The notes under the pieces were generated by a model. The model did no database searches. It saw only the letters and a program-made list of their open reading frames with translations, and was not told the origin of the DNA. This document shows positions 1 to 12,205 of a stretch of DNA of 64,000 nt, piece by piece. How positions within the stretch are numbered: the stretch's first letter is position 1; each line of letters starts with the position of its first letter. The stretch lies in contig OY292276.1 in NCBI GenBank assembly GCA_958496175.1, forward strand, positions 51,969,080-52,033,079, in the 5' to 3' direction. The translations under genes and the position numbers were made by a program. The DNA is from Sisyra terminalis. Taxonomy: Eukaryota; Arthropoda; Insecta; Neuroptera; Sisyridae.

Positions 1-2377
1 AAGAAATTGATGGATTAAGAAAAAAAAGTTACATAATTGCAACTGATTTATAACAATAAATGTTAAACGCTTAAAAATTTTGTAGCACCTCAGAATTCTT
101 CCTCTTCTGTAAAAGGGAACTAATTAAAAAAAATGATGAAAAAACGATGGATACTTGCAAACTGCTTATCTTGTACTTAACTCCCAAAACATAAAGCAAT
201 CATTTGTACATATTTTTAATGGACGCAATAAAAGATTCATTTTCCAACCATGTAAAATAGTAATTTTTATATTACTTTGTAAAAGGAAATTAAGTTAAAA
301 GTTAAACTTTTGAGAAAAACAATACTAAATATTATTAATTAATATATTCTTTTTTTTTGTTTTAGGTAAGTACCAAAATTACTTTGTAATATTTATGGGA
401 CAACGTTTAACATCCACATTTGGCAATGTAAGTAATTTTCTCTACGAGTATTATTATATATTTTGAACGTAATGTTATAGTTGGTCAAAAAAAAAATATA
501 ACGGTTTTGTATTTTAATTGGAACTAATAATAAGGTAATAAATTCAGAAAATTATATACAATTTAAAAGATAATACTTATTATCGAGTTATTTACAAAAA
601 TCGCTGATAGAATCAATAAAATGAACAGTTTTATTTAAGCAATGCAGAAAATTAATTGAATTTGTCTTTTCTTCACAACGAAAATAATTTGACTTCAACA
701 AATATTTGTCTATCTTCAGACAAAAAGGTCAATGAGCTTTCGCGTACAAATTTAAAACATGCCATTAAATAACAATTAAAATTGCTCAAATTAAATTTCA
801 ATTACATTTATAATTTTCCTTGGAAAATAGAGCGAAGCAACGAATAATTAATGGATATTCCGCTAAACAGCAGATTAAGTTTTTCCTTTTAAAACAAAGA
901 CAATAACTTCATCGTTATACAGCTTTGTTACAAGTGAAATTATTTTGAATATTAAATTTATAGCTAAAGAAAGACACATTCAAGGTTGTTGTCCCGTCGT
1001 AAAATTTATAGAAGACGCAACAGATGAGAAAATGTGCATTTTTTTTTATTGTATTCATTTTCTCTAGAAAAATGTTATTATAAAATTGCATGTGCAAGTA
1101 AATAAGATCGCTATAAATTTGTGCAAATTCCACGGAAAAAAGGAAAAGCTTTTTATTAATATGAAAATGCTTGAGATGTTGCAGCAAATGCTTGAACGTT
1201 GATTTTTCTAATAAATCATTTTTATATTCCATTTTTTATAATTACTGCGTGCAGATATTATTTATGGTAACGAGTTTCTTAATTTAAATGAAAAATATTT
1301 TCAAAAATTATAAGAAAAAAACTTTGAGACATATAAATTAATAACAGTTACAGCCAGCAAAGCATTTTTGTTCTATTTTCTATGAATGGTTCTTAATAGT
1401 TTATGAAACATTAAGGCTAATATTTAGGCCTTGATTTGTAAATTTTATTGCTATCTCGATAAAAATAATTTCGTTTTTGGTTTTAGAGTTCCGAAAGGGC
1501 TTCCATATATCTTTGCACTGCGGGATGTTTTATGATTTAGTGGTTTAGATTTGTTTATATTATGTGGAAATAAAGAACAATATTTTCTGTTTATTAATAT
1601 GTCTAAAAATATTGTTTTATTTTCTTAATATAAAAGTGAACTATAGTTAAAGTTCAAGGCCGAAAATGAAAAAATTTTTTTTGCTCGAAGAAATTCTATT
1701 CTTCAAACATAGAGAATTATCAAAGAATTTAAAATATTAAGCATTTTAACACATTCTTTGCGGAAAACAAGTTTACTTAGTTTACTCCGTGAAGCGGTGG
1801 GACACGGGAAACTTATAGACAAGGGCTCTAAAAATATATCGAAAAATATGAATTTTTAACGAAAGAACTAATTTTGGCGCGAAAATGTCAAAAAAATCAG
1901 CTCTTTAACGCAATTTAGCGGGAAAATGCCCAACTACATAGTGTTAAAAAATTGATAGTAAAATAAGTAGGCAATTAGTAAAGATGGGGTTTTTATTTTT
2001 AAAAATGGTAATCAATTCAAGTTTGTTTCCCTTAAATTTGGTAGGCTTTAGATTTAAAACCATGGTAAGCTGATTTCGGAAATATACTATAATGATACTT
2101 CATAATTATTTAGAATACTTATAGGTACTATGGTCCTGAAAGTTACTGATCTCTTTTTCATTTAGTTCTTAAAAAAAGGACTAAAAAAATAACGCATAAA
2201 AACAAAGTTTTCGTTCTAAATCTTTCATATTTAACTTTAGATAACATTTTAAAGATTAACGTCTTTTTCAATTTTCGAATCATTTGTGGTTTTCTATAAT
2301 AGAAGACTACATAAAATTTATAGTGTTTTACTACTAGATATGAGAATTTCATAGAGGTATTTTCGTGGATCAGGCAT
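1..2377. other. AT-rich non-coding DNA, no gene seen
   Basis: I see no recognisable gene, RNA or mobile element. There is a 105-codon open frame on the minus strand (915-1232), but its product is rich in Phe, Lys, Asn and Ile as expected from AT-rich DNA and has no motif I know. Short homopolymer A and T runs are common. Confidence 0.5.
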
Positions 2378-3204
2378 GCTATTTTATCCTTAATATTTCA
2401 GTAATTCCATAAATTTTATTTACTTACCGAATTCTTTTATGGTTGTTTTATTTTATTTTTATAAAAATGATATTATAAACCCCTAAATTATATTAAAATT
2501 CTTGATCAATCGGTTAGCTACACTCTCAAGAAAAAAATTTTTGTTTTATATGTTATCTGTTTTTAAATCCATTGTAATATATTCGCGTTTTTTATTGGAA
2601 TAAATTTTGGAAGTGATAATCATGATATGTAATTAACACACTTCCAGTTATCCACGGGATTGTCATTTCGGTTTTCCCGTGGATCAAGCACTTACGTATT
2701 CGTGGATCAGAACCAATATGGTCCAATTTATTTGCGAATTAAAGTGAAACCAAAGTAGAAAATACAAAGTTACCAAATATAGACGTCCCTAAAAAGAGCA
2801 TGAGCCGATTTCATTGAATTTGCTGTGGATTTTGAATATATTTTCGTGAATAAATTTGACCATAATAGTTCTGATCCACGAGTATGTAAGTGCTTGATCC
2901 ACATGAAAACCGAAATGACAATCCCGTGGATAACTGGAAGTGTGTTAATTACATATCATGATTATCACTTCCAAAATTTATTCCCATCAAAAACTCGAAA
3001 CTAATACAAAGGATTTAAAAACATTTATCATATAAAACATTTTGTCTTCCTTAAAGTTTAGCTTACCGATTAATCCAGCATTTTAATTTGATTTAGGAGT
3101 TTATAATGTCATTTTTATAAAAAGAAAGTAAAATAACCATAAAAGAATTCGGTAAGTAAATGAAATTTATGGCATTACTGAAATGTTAAAAATAAAATTC
3201 TATT
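2378..3204. repeat. Long foldback (inverted-repeat) element
   Basis: The left arm (about 2381-2722) is matched by an imperfect reverse complement at about 2858-3201, leaving a spacer of about 135 bp. The arms share long blocks: the TTACCGAATTCTTTTATGG block near the outer ends, TTATCCACGGGATTGTCATT, and GACCATAATAGTTCTGATCC beside the spacer. The motif GTGGATCA recurs several times in direct and inverted form, and once just outside the left arm at 2366. No coding sequence is present. This is the layout of a non-autonomous foldback DNA element or long-TIR MITE. I found no convincing target-site duplication, so the superfamily is unknown. Confidence 0.85.
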
Positions 3205-3288
3205 GTCTTTCTGTAATCGAATCACCATGTTAAATCGCTAGGTCCTTTAATCATTTAGATTGGAAACCTAAATTTTTCATTAAAATCC

Positions 3289-3935
3289 CAATTGACAATT
3301 AAATCAAAACCAACGCTATTGGCACTAAGATAATTAAATTTTATACTTCAATAACATTTCACTTACTTAAATAATAGAATTTTTATCCTGATTAATTAGG
3401 CACTATTTAAATTATCACTTAGATCACTTTTTTGCTTTTAATCAAATAAAATTAATTAATCAAGAACAAATAAAGTATGAATAATTCAAGCTTTGCATTG
3501 ATATCTGATGATAGCACAAACATACACACGTCAATGCACAAGGCTATTAGCCAATGGGATTGCGCGATTCAGTGATGTTCATTTGTTTTGATTATTGAAA
3601 TTTGAAAATGTAACAAAACTACTCCCAGACTCAATGCGGTATGCGTATACGAATACGTAAACGTAAATTATATGGAACATCTAGTGCAATGACGTCATTC
3701 GGAGTCTATCGATACATGTAATTAAAGCGTTAGATTATTAAATATTTTAAAATTAAAACAAAACCTTGAAATTATTTTTTTTTTACTAAGAAAAAAAGAT
3801 TTTTTATCATTGAAGGTAAATGATTGATAATATGATAACAATTAAAGGAATTAGTATAGGGAACATTGCAAAATATTGCAATAATGACTATTGAATTTGT
3901 GAATTAAAAATCAAACCAAATACTTTTCTGAAGAA
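3289..3935 (+). repeat. Dispersed repeat R1, copy a
   Basis: This stretch aligns in direct orientation with 42716-43600. Shared landmarks in the same order include GCACTATTTAAATTATCACT, TTCATTTGTTTTGATTATTG, AATACGTA repeats, TATATGGAAC, a block ending AGTCTATCGATA, and AAATACTTTTCT near the 3' side. The two copies differ by many substitutions and small indels, so the duplication is old. Copy b also contains an inserted hAT MITE. No open frame and no terminal repeats were found. It may be part of an unclassified transposon. Confidence 0.8.
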
Positions 3936-6900
3936 AATATTTGAAAAAAAAAGTAGGATAAACAGTATGAAATGAATATTTATATACTTGAAATTATTCT
4001 CTTTACTCCTTGGCCTTTTTCTAAAAGAAAATAAAAAATCACCATTTCAATATTGTATGGTATTGGCTTTAAGTTTTACTATGGGCAAATGGTGAAAAAT
4101 TATTGTGACTTTATCTTATGGCGATAAAACATTAAAAGCTCAAATCTTAAATTTTAGTTTTCAAAATAATTTAGTAACAGTTTCAATGTTTATATCCTAC
4201 TTTACCTTTTTGAACATTTTCTTTTTGTTGATTTGTTTATTATTTCCAGTCTTTCCCTGGACAATAAGCGAATTAACTATACTTTTTTAAATTATATTTG
4301 ACTATTTTTAATCAAAAGTATTGTATTACTTTGGCATTTTATGTAAACAAAACTCAAGTCTTATTTTTGCTAAAAAAATTAGTGTTATTTTATTTTGTAA
4401 AAAAAAAGAAATCGAGAATATTTTATGGTTAAAACCAAACAATAATTATACGCTGATTTACTACATAAACTTGATGGTCGATTTGTGTACCACTTTTAAA
4501 CAAAGAAACACCTGAAAGAACCTAGGAACTTATGAATTGTAGAACCATTGTTAAGAAATATATTTCTTGGGTTCCAAAGACATGGCACATAAATTTTATA
4601 ATTTTTAGTTAAAGGAAGTGCTATACTTTCTTTTTGTAAAAGAAAATGAAGATTTTACTAGTACTTCTTTCTTAAAAATATATTAATTTTAATTTATAAT
4701 ATTCTTTTTAAAATGAATCGTAAATATTTGGAGTAAAATCCAATCCAAATCCAATGGAGTGAAAAGGATTAATTGACACAAATTAAAATATCTTACCACG
4801 AAAAATCCACATTTTAATTAAATGTAAACTTAAGCTTATTGAACATTTCAACTTTATTATAGAATCTAAGAGATTAAAAGTTTTTGCTCTAGAAAACCAC
4901 AATCAAGCTGTTAGTAATAAGTGAAAACTGAGTTAGTTTTAAAAGCATCCTTTGCTTCATTTTCTTTTGATAACCAAAGTTAAATAAAACCATTTAAAAA
5001 GTAAACCCAAAAAGAAGTTAGAAATTGAGAACATGGATGGATTACTTTGTATCGAAGTTTATGGTATTTATAAAAAAATATTTGTTCAGACTTTAAAATT
5101 TCAGGTTCAAATATTTTGCAACAACCATTTTCTTCGTCTCTAATACTTATGCTGATCAAAAATATAAATTTCGAGACAAATTAATCCACACGCGTTTCAA
5201 CACGTTTTAGCGGAAGAATTCTACTTGATAGACTTTGGTACTCACAGTTCTTTGATCCTTGAATCACCAACAATCATTGCTCAAACCAACGGTTTATTGA
5301 AGAATCGTGGCCAAATTTCGTTGGCCAATTCTGTAAAAAAATTAATACTTTAACAAAAATGTTCACAATATTGGATATTCTCCAATTCAACCCTAAATAA
5401 CGGTGCTAAATAACTAAAGTGTTACTCTCTGACCTCTTTCCAAATATACATTTTCCTAATTTTCCTAATTCTTAATGGATCCCTAATGGTTGCGTAAGAC
5501 CCATGTTTATAACGAGAGAAGAGAAGTTGTTCACGAGCCATACTTGGTATGGTAGTATAGAAGTTATAATTAAATAAATCTAATCCTTATCGAACAGTCT
5601 TTGACTACTTTAATTAATCAAAAATATAATTTCCAACAGTAACAATTTTATAGTATCAAAGTTTGCACACAATTTAACAAAATGATGAATTAATGAACAA
5701 TGTATCGTTTTTTTTTGTTAAATCCTTTCTTCAAACTTTTACCTTAAATTATTTTTTCTTGGAAATTCAATTGGCGAATGCACATATTTTTTAAATACAA
5801 CAAAAGAAAATGGGATAAAGCCTAGGACTAAAAACGTACGAATGTTAGAGGTTCGGAAAAAAGGAAGGCCTTAGATCTATAGAGATCTAGTTTATGGAAC
5901 TTTTCTTCTTCTTCATCGTTTTGAAGGCTTTCCAATTCCATTAAAAACTTGCAAAACTCAAAACAGAGCCTGTTGTTAATTTCCAAACCTTGACATACAA
6001 GCCTGGCCCAAAGCTTTACCAAGCGTCAATTCCAGAATTCAACTAAGATGGTAAGTGATCAAAAAAAAAATATCAACACAACTAAAATTGTTTTTAAACT
6101 CTATTGGATTGTATATTATTTTGAGTTATTTTTTAAAATTTTAGTATAAATTGAGACTGGTTGCCAATCTGGCCCATGGATATAATTTCGAAATTTAACC
6201 AGTCTTGGCCCAGGCTTGAGCCAATACTGGATCAATTATTAATTCCCACGAGGGTTAGAGTTCCTTTGTTGCATCCCAGCTTTTAACTAGTTTCAATTGA
6301 GTAGACTTATCTCCAGATAAATCTTAGCAGACAGCCTGAATCCCCAAACAGCCCAAAAGAAATACAAAACCCCAAAAATACCTTAGACCAATTTTTTTTA
6401 ATTTGGAAATAGTGTAACTTCAACATTTGCCTTCCTTGTTGACTTGGGTGTAATATAATACAAATACTTCATAATTTAGGAACCAAACTCTTACATAGTG
6501 TTCCTAAAATAGAGCAAGCTTTCAAAAGCTACAAAACAAAAGCTTTATCAGTCAATCTAGAAATGAAATATTATATTCTAGTTTTGTTTTGTCATGTCAT
6601 ACCTGACCGATTCAAATAAAACTAAAAATACAACGGATATCCGGACCTGAGAATATTTTCAAATGCAAACATGCAATTCAAACTTTTCTATACTCTTTCT
6701 ATTGCACAATATTCTTTCGTATGACTCCAATTTGTTAGACGCCCACAAATCATTTTACAAATCGACATATTTACATTGAAAGCTTAAATCTTTAAGACTT
6801 AACACTTCATTAAAAAATTCACATGTATTAATTTAACGAGAAATACAGATATAATCTTTTATTATGAAAACCGCTTTATTTCATTCGAAAATAGTGTTAA

Positions 6901-7799
6901 GGACGTCGTTTAATCCACGTTATTTTTAAAATGCGTGATATAGGTCGTAAAATTTTAATTATACTACTTAAACTTTTATGATTTTTTGTCAAAAATAATC
7001 GAGGGATTAAAATGATAAAGCTTGCCCCGGTTTTCTTTTTCACGTCCAATTGTTTTGTTTCGCCACATTAATTATGAAAATAAGTACGCAGTTAACGTAT
7101 ATCTGAAATACAAACATTACGTGAAAGTAATTTGCATGTGTAAGTGAAAGAAGACAAAAAAAAAAATTAATACGGAGTGAAGGAAATTTTCATGATATGA
7201 GAACTAAAATAGCGGAACGCACATCGGGAAAAGTTTGTTTGCTGAATAGTAGGTACAATGTTAAGTGAGTGCTTTATGTGCTTTGTGTTGTTGTTTGTGA
7301 GCTTTTTCCATGAAGGAGTACAGGACACGCGATATATTTATTATGTTCACGATAATATTGTTAGGGGTTGGATGTCAAGCTCATGTATCGTTTGATGTAA
7401 AACGACTATCAAAACGATAATGTTTAATTGGAAAATAAAACTTTTTAAACGACTTTAGTTTTGAACATCGCATCAATAAGTTTTGAACAAGCTGGAAAAT
7501 TAAGTTAATTAATACATGACCCCTTGTAATATTCAACTTCAGACCCATTTTAAAAACGTTAAACTTGTTGAATACTCATTACTACAACAAATTAATTGCA
7601 GCTAGAAAAAGCTGCAAGCAGCACATAATAGTAATATTTTTTTTTAAAAATTGTTTAAAAAAAAGTTTATTTTATAAGGTAAAATCTTGTTCAACATTGA
7701 AAGTATAAAAGCTTGTGTTAAAATATTTATAAAATATTTTATTTACATCACCAAATGCCAAGAAAGCGCAACGATTAGCTGAGTAAGGATGGACATCTT
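3936..7799. other. AT-rich non-coding DNA, no gene seen
   Basis: I recognise nothing. A 64-codon minus-strand frame (5828-6022) has a less AT-driven composition, with an acidic run NDEEEE, but lacks a recognised domain, and I cannot show splice sites that would make it an exon. A weak inverted repeat (AGACTGGTT with AACCAGTCT) lies at about 6157-6209. Confidence 0.4.
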
Positions 7800-8304
7800 A
7801 TAAAATAAAACACCTTTACGCGAAAAAAGATGAAATCAACTATTGTCTATACAAAGCTCATTTAAAATTTCTCAACACTATCCATCCATGTACAGTTGAG
7901 CCTATCATTAATGAAATCAACAAATTAAAATGGCCCGAAATAGAAAGAAAAAAGCTGAAATTACAACAAACAATAAATAAGATATTAAGATCAAAAAATA
8001 CTGAAAAAAACTTCAACTAACAACAATTATACCGAATCATGACAGATTATATAATTGCACTAATATTTAATTCACCAAAAAAGAACTTATCACATTAAAT
8101 AAAGGTCCAGAATTCAATTTACCGAAATTCCAAAATAACACTATATTACAAGATATACTTAAATCAAAATAAATCATTATAACACTTCCAGAACAAGACC
8201 TCCAGAATGAAGCATGATCTATCATAAAAAGAAGCTAAAAAAGTTTAAAAACAAATTTACATGAAACTATTAACAAAATTAAATTTTCATTCCATCAAAA
8301 CCAA

Positions 8305-8754
8305 TTGAACATTAACAATATAAAAGAAAAACAACAAAAAAATAACACTTATATCACAAAAGTCGATAAAGGAAAGATCATCGTAATCATTAGCCAGGAC
8401 AAATATACAAACAAAACGGGACAATTCATTAAAAAAAATAATATACTTCACATGAAAAAATATCCAACTCCGAACTTTTCCAAAACAGTATACAAGACCA
8501 TAAATGAAAGCAACTATCTATTTGAAAACGAATTTTCAAATAGAATCCTCAAACCAATAAAACCTCAAGCTCCAATACTTCATAGTTTACCCAAAATCCA
8601 TAAAATAAATATACCAATCCGACCGGTAATGGATTACAAACTTGCTCCTAGATATTGGTTAGCCAAAAAATTAGAACAACCCATCAAATCAGGCATTACA
8701 TTGAAAGAAAATTTTTCATTAAGAAACATATATGAATTTATGAATAATACTTAA
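8305..8754 (+). pseudogene. PLE reverse transcriptase, N-terminal part (broken)
   Basis: An open stretch of 149 codons. It contains a segment reading TKVDKGKIIVI, LHSLPKIHK followed by NIPIRPVMDYKLAP and then WLAKKLEQPI, which match the conserved early RT region of Penelope-like elements (consensus LPKIHKP..PIRPI). The frame stops at 8752-8754, and the next RT segment follows at 8782 in the same frame after the TAA and an intervening non-ATG stretch. Upstream sequence from about 7830 encodes further PLE-like residues (CLYKAHLKFLN) but is interrupted by stops. Not functional. Confidence 0.88.
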
Positions 8755-8781
8755 AACCTTAAACTACCACAGAACATCAAA

Positions 8782-9314
8782 ATGACATCACTTGACATTG
8801 TTAACTTATATACAAATGTCCCTATTGAAGAAACAACCAAAATTGTGGAATATAATCTAATGACATCAAAAATTTATAATTATATGCTAATCAACGAAAT
8901 AATGCACTTGTTAATCACAATATTACAAAAAACTATTTCACTTTCTACCAAAAATTTTATCACCAAAAGGAAGACTTGGCCATGGGTTCCCCTATATTAG
9001 GACTACTAGCTAATATTTACATGAATAACTTTGAAAATAAATATATTATGAACAATACCTACACAAATAAAATAATATATAATGGAAGATATGTAGACGA
9101 TATATTTATATTATTTAATGGAATTACTCGACAGATTGACAATATGGTATCTGATCTGAACAAAATTAACCCGAAAATAAAATTCACTTCAGAACACGAA
9201 CTAAAAGGAATAATCAGTTTTTTAGACACAACAATCACCAATGAAACTGGAAAGTTGTCATACAATATATACAGAAAACCAACAACAATGAACAAAACCA
9301 TCCATAAAACATAA
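8782..9314 (+). pseudogene. PLE reverse transcriptase, palm part with YVDD (frameshifted)
   Basis: The first part (8782-9000) begins MTSLDIVNLYTNVPIEE, the catalytic motif A region of PLE RTs with its Asp. A frameshift near 8976-9000 leads into MAMGSPILGLLANIYM (the motif B region) and then GRYVDDIFILF at about 9089-9121. The YxDD metal-binding box is intact. FTSEHELKGIISFLDTTI follows, matching the thumb-proximal region (consensus FLD). The catalytic Asp residues survive while the frame does not, which suggests decay after insertion. Confidence 0.9.
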
Positions 9315-9472
9315 TTTCACCCAAGAAACCAAAAAATTGCAGCTTAGAACAGTCTAGTGAATAGAGCGATCAAGTTCCCTCTTAGCACCGAAGCTCGCGA
9401 AAAAGAATTAAGATACTTAAACATATAGCCAATACTAACGGATACTACAGCTCAATCGGAGACAAAATAATA

Positions 9473-10008
9473 TTGAAATTTACTAAAAAACCCATGCTTC
9501 CAACTCTACCAAAAGAAAACAAAACATATATAAAATCAAAGTTCAATAATATATTTAGTTTTACAATCGCCAACTACCTAAAGAAAAATAACTTCAATAT
9601 TTCATTTTCAACAATCAACAATGTGATGAAAATTCTTAAACCATTGAAGAACAACCAAATTACAACGAAAAATAAAACCAGAATATATAAAATTAAATGT
9701 GGTTCCTGTGAAAAATTCTACATTGGCCAAACTGGTAGATCTTTCAGAACAAGATATAAGCAATAAGCACCCAAAAAACCTACCTCAACAACTACGTCAA
9801 ATTTTACAAAATACCTTTATAACGAAAATCATCAATGCTAACATTTCGAAACAAATTTTAATCCATTGTATATTTGCAAGAAAGAATCACATATGAACTC
9901 CTTAGAATAATATGAAATATACAAAGTCCACAAAGTAGATTCAAATAACATGCATAACGACAAATTATATAAAACAATCAACCTTTATGAAGTTTGTTTA
10001 CAACTGAC
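9473..10008 (+). pseudogene. PLE linker and GIY-YIG endonuclease (frameshifted)
   Basis: The frame 9473-9766 ends with RIYKIKCGSCEKFYIGQTGR, the GIY-YIG nuclease core (consensus GVYKI.C..C...YIGQTGR) with the neighbouring cysteines typical of PLEs. After a frameshift near 9766 the family's HL..NH..., ETNF and LE..EIY segments can be followed in changing frames to about 10008. The nuclease is predicted to nick target DNA for integration. This copy is dead. Confidence 0.85.
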
Positions 10009-10020
10009 AAAATAATCATT

Positions 10021-10060
10021 ACCTGATAATGGCATCTAAAAACTGTTGAAACGCATCGTA
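10021..10060 (+). ncRNA. Degenerate hammerhead-like motif at PLE 3' end
   Basis: The sequence reads CTGATAA, then GGCA, a loop, TGTT, then GAAACG, CAT, CG and TA. It resembles the CUGAUGA / stem II / GAAA core of the hammerhead motifs reported at PLE termini. The first core block is mutated (TAA for TGA), and stem II pairs weakly, so I expect no activity. Its place just after the last endonuclease residues supports the identification. Confidence 0.5.
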
Positions 10061-10089
10061 ATAAAGAAGAAATTGAGTCATAGGATATA

Positions 10090-11532
10090 TATTATTATTC
10101 ATTAATCATTAATATTATTCATTAATAAAATATTTATCAATGTTAAATTTATTAAATATTAAGAGCTTTTTTCTTAATGGTCGAAGAATTAATCTTACAT
10201 TAAAATAATATTTTTAATAAGGGAGATCGTTGAAAAATTTAATGGTTGATTATCAGATAAACTTTTAAATGAAAAAGTCAATATAAAACGAAAGTGATTA
10301 AACTCATAAAAATATTTCTATTTAAATGTTTTACAACTATAAAAAAAATACTAAATTGCTGAGAAAAGCTTCGTCAAATAAATCATTTCTACCATTTTGA
10401 CCATTACTCATACGCAAATTTGGCGTAAAGAACATTTATCCTGTACATCTATTTATTTATTTTTTTGCAAAAAAGCTCCTGACAAATTATTACGAAAAAT
10501 CTACATAGACCATTTACGCATGTAGCATAGATGTACGTGTAAGTATTGTATGTAGGATATTATACAAATATTTTTTGTCGGTCGTTTCGTTATTACTTTT
10601 TATATAATTTATGGCTCTATTTTCTATGTTTGTTATTTCCTCTGAGCTTTTATTGCTATTTTTATTTTGTTTGCTGAAACAGTCTATTGTTTCTCGGTAA
10701 TTTGTTTTCTATTTTTTTTTCAGCACTTTAAAATGATTATTTGTTGAACAACTGAAATATGTTTGTTGAAAGTTAATGGTTTAGTGTAATGAATTGATGT
10801 GAAATGAATTCTTTGAACTGTGATCAAATCTGTGGGCAACCGAACCGGTGATTTGGTTTCAATTGTCATTTACAGCCATAAATTTCATCAAACGTAAATT
10901 ATTAAAATGCAAAAGCGATGTGTTCAAGCCAAATCCGATGAGAGGATTTTTTTTCCCCTTTTTCTTTTAAATTTTCTCTGCACTCTCGGAAATAGTATGT
11001 TGGAAGTGTTGAATTGAGGAAAAGTTCACGAAGAAATGTGACGTTCAATATTCAATAAGTTGCATATAAAGTATTAAGGAAACTAAATCGCGGTAAATTC
11101 GTGATAAAACTTTGATTACTGTTCACCTTTTCTCGAGTTTTCCTGCTGGTTTATTTATGCAGGTAATGTGGATGTTTCTGTCTACTAAAAATGTTACACA
11201 CGTACTATATTTGACAGGAAAAAAATATATTGGGAATATGAAGACATTTTTTGTTAACGTTAAAAATAGAACAAGATGGGAAATGTTTCGAAGAATTTGA
11301 AGCATGTTTTTGAAGGAAAGTATTTTTTATATTGCTAGATATATATTTATTTAATTATTTATATTTTTCACTAGAGAACCGGCAAACTTCGTACCAACTA
11401 AAATTGAATTATGAAAATCCATTGATATCGGTATATTGCCATACTTTTAGTTATTAACAAATGCTTGATTATAAACAAATTAAGTGCGTTTTTGAAATAC
11501 ATAAATGTGAGCGATAAAGAAAAAAAAAATTC
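10090..11532. other. AT-rich non-coding DNA, no gene seen
   Basis: Nothing recognised. A complementary pair of about 60-codon frames overlaps at 11112-11305 on opposite strands; both are probably chance. Confidence 0.4.
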
Positions 11533-11790
11533 TATGTTATTGTGATGTATATTGTGTACTTCATATTAAGATAATTTAACAATTAGTAATAAATGTTTTG
11601 AAGGATTCTGTAATACATGTGTTTGTATGATTGTAGAAGCCTGATGAAGGTCTAATAAAAGACCGAAACGTGTCGCTAAATTAATAATTAGTACATGGAT
11701 CTACATCCTTTCATGTCCACTATCCTACTAAAAATAAATAAAATTATGTAAATTATGGACACAACCAATTTATCGTTAAAATACTTATGT
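11533..11790 (+). mobile_element. Hammerhead-bearing element, family 2, single arm (site D)
   Basis: This stretch matches the right half of the inverted-repeat element at 52714-53070. Shared blocks are TTATTGTGATGTATATTGTG (one change), the hammerhead core, GCTAAATTAATAATTAGTA, CCTACTAAAAAATAAATAA (near match) and GTAAATTATGGACACAACCA. About 75 bp of extra sequence separates the TTCATATTAAGA segment from the core. Only one arm is present, so this is either a truncated copy or a simpler form. No target-site duplication was identified. Confidence 0.75.
11629..11690 (+). ncRNA. Hammerhead-ribozyme-like motif, family 2 (site D)
   Basis: CTGATGA lies at 11641-11647, followed by one unpaired A, stem II GGTC/GACC closing an 8-nt loop, GAAA at 11665-11668, a minimal stem III, and GTC at 11672-11674 as the predicted cleavage triplet. 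The 3' strand of stem I starts GCT at 11675 and pairs with AGC at 11638-11640; an AATTA/TGATT pairing can extend it beyond an internal loop. This is the type I layout with a tiny stem III reported for PLE hammerheads. The extra A before stem II is atypical. Confidence 0.7.
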
Positions 11791-12185
11791 TCATAGTTAT
11801 AAAAACATTGAACATATTAAATCCATATGCTTACAAAAATTCATAAAATCTCATTTTTCATGAATTCTTAACCATACGTACATATTTCTAAACATATCTT
11901 TATTTGGGACTGTTTAAATTCCTCGAAATTGTATTATTCTTTTGGACAATTTGCTCATAAGGTCACTATTTGTCAGGAACTGGATGCTTACAGGGAATTT
12001 TCCTGTTTTCTTCAAAACTATTTTAAACAGAATATTAATTTGTTTTCTATCATCTGGCACTTCAGCGCATGGTTAAGGGGGCTCACGTTTCTGTATTAGT
12101 ACAATCAAGCTTTTAACATTGATAAGTATTTTATTTATTTCCGTAATAAAGTAATAAATTAATTTTTTAATTGAGTGTCAAAGAC

Positions 12186-12205
12186 ATATATATATATATA
12201 TATAT
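12186..12205. repeat. (AT)n microsatellite
   Basis: About ten uninterrupted AT dinucleotides. Confidence 0.9.

Larger units (their letters stand above)
7800..10062 (+). mobile_element. Penelope-like retroelement (PLE), decayed
   Basis: The broken reading frames, read in order, follow a Penelope-like polyprotein: an N-terminal region (about 7830-8300), a reverse transcriptase with the PLE-type signature LPKIHK and a YVDD catalytic box, and a C-terminal GIY-YIG endonuclease. PLEs use this endonuclease with RT to integrate. At least four frameshifts and several stops separate the parts, so this copy cannot make an enzyme. The 3' end carries a weak hammerhead-like motif as described for PLEs. 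The 5' limit is approximate. The family assignment is strong; a single ancestral element is inferred from order and orientation. Confidence 0.9.

Noticed and set aside
915..1232. 105-codon open frame on the minus strand
   Set aside because: Composition follows AT-rich DNA (Phe, Asn, Lys, Tyr, Ile) and no domain, repeat or homologous second copy supports it.
5190..5215. On the minus strand, TGTTGAAACGCGTG resembling the PLE 3' motif
   Set aside because: No CTGATGA or stem II lies upstream, and no PLE protein sequence is nearby.
5828..6022. 64-codon minus-strand frame with an acidic run, possible exon
   Set aside because: No recognised domain, and no convincing acceptor/donor pair on that strand. 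The nearby GTAAGT at 6051 is on the opposite strand.
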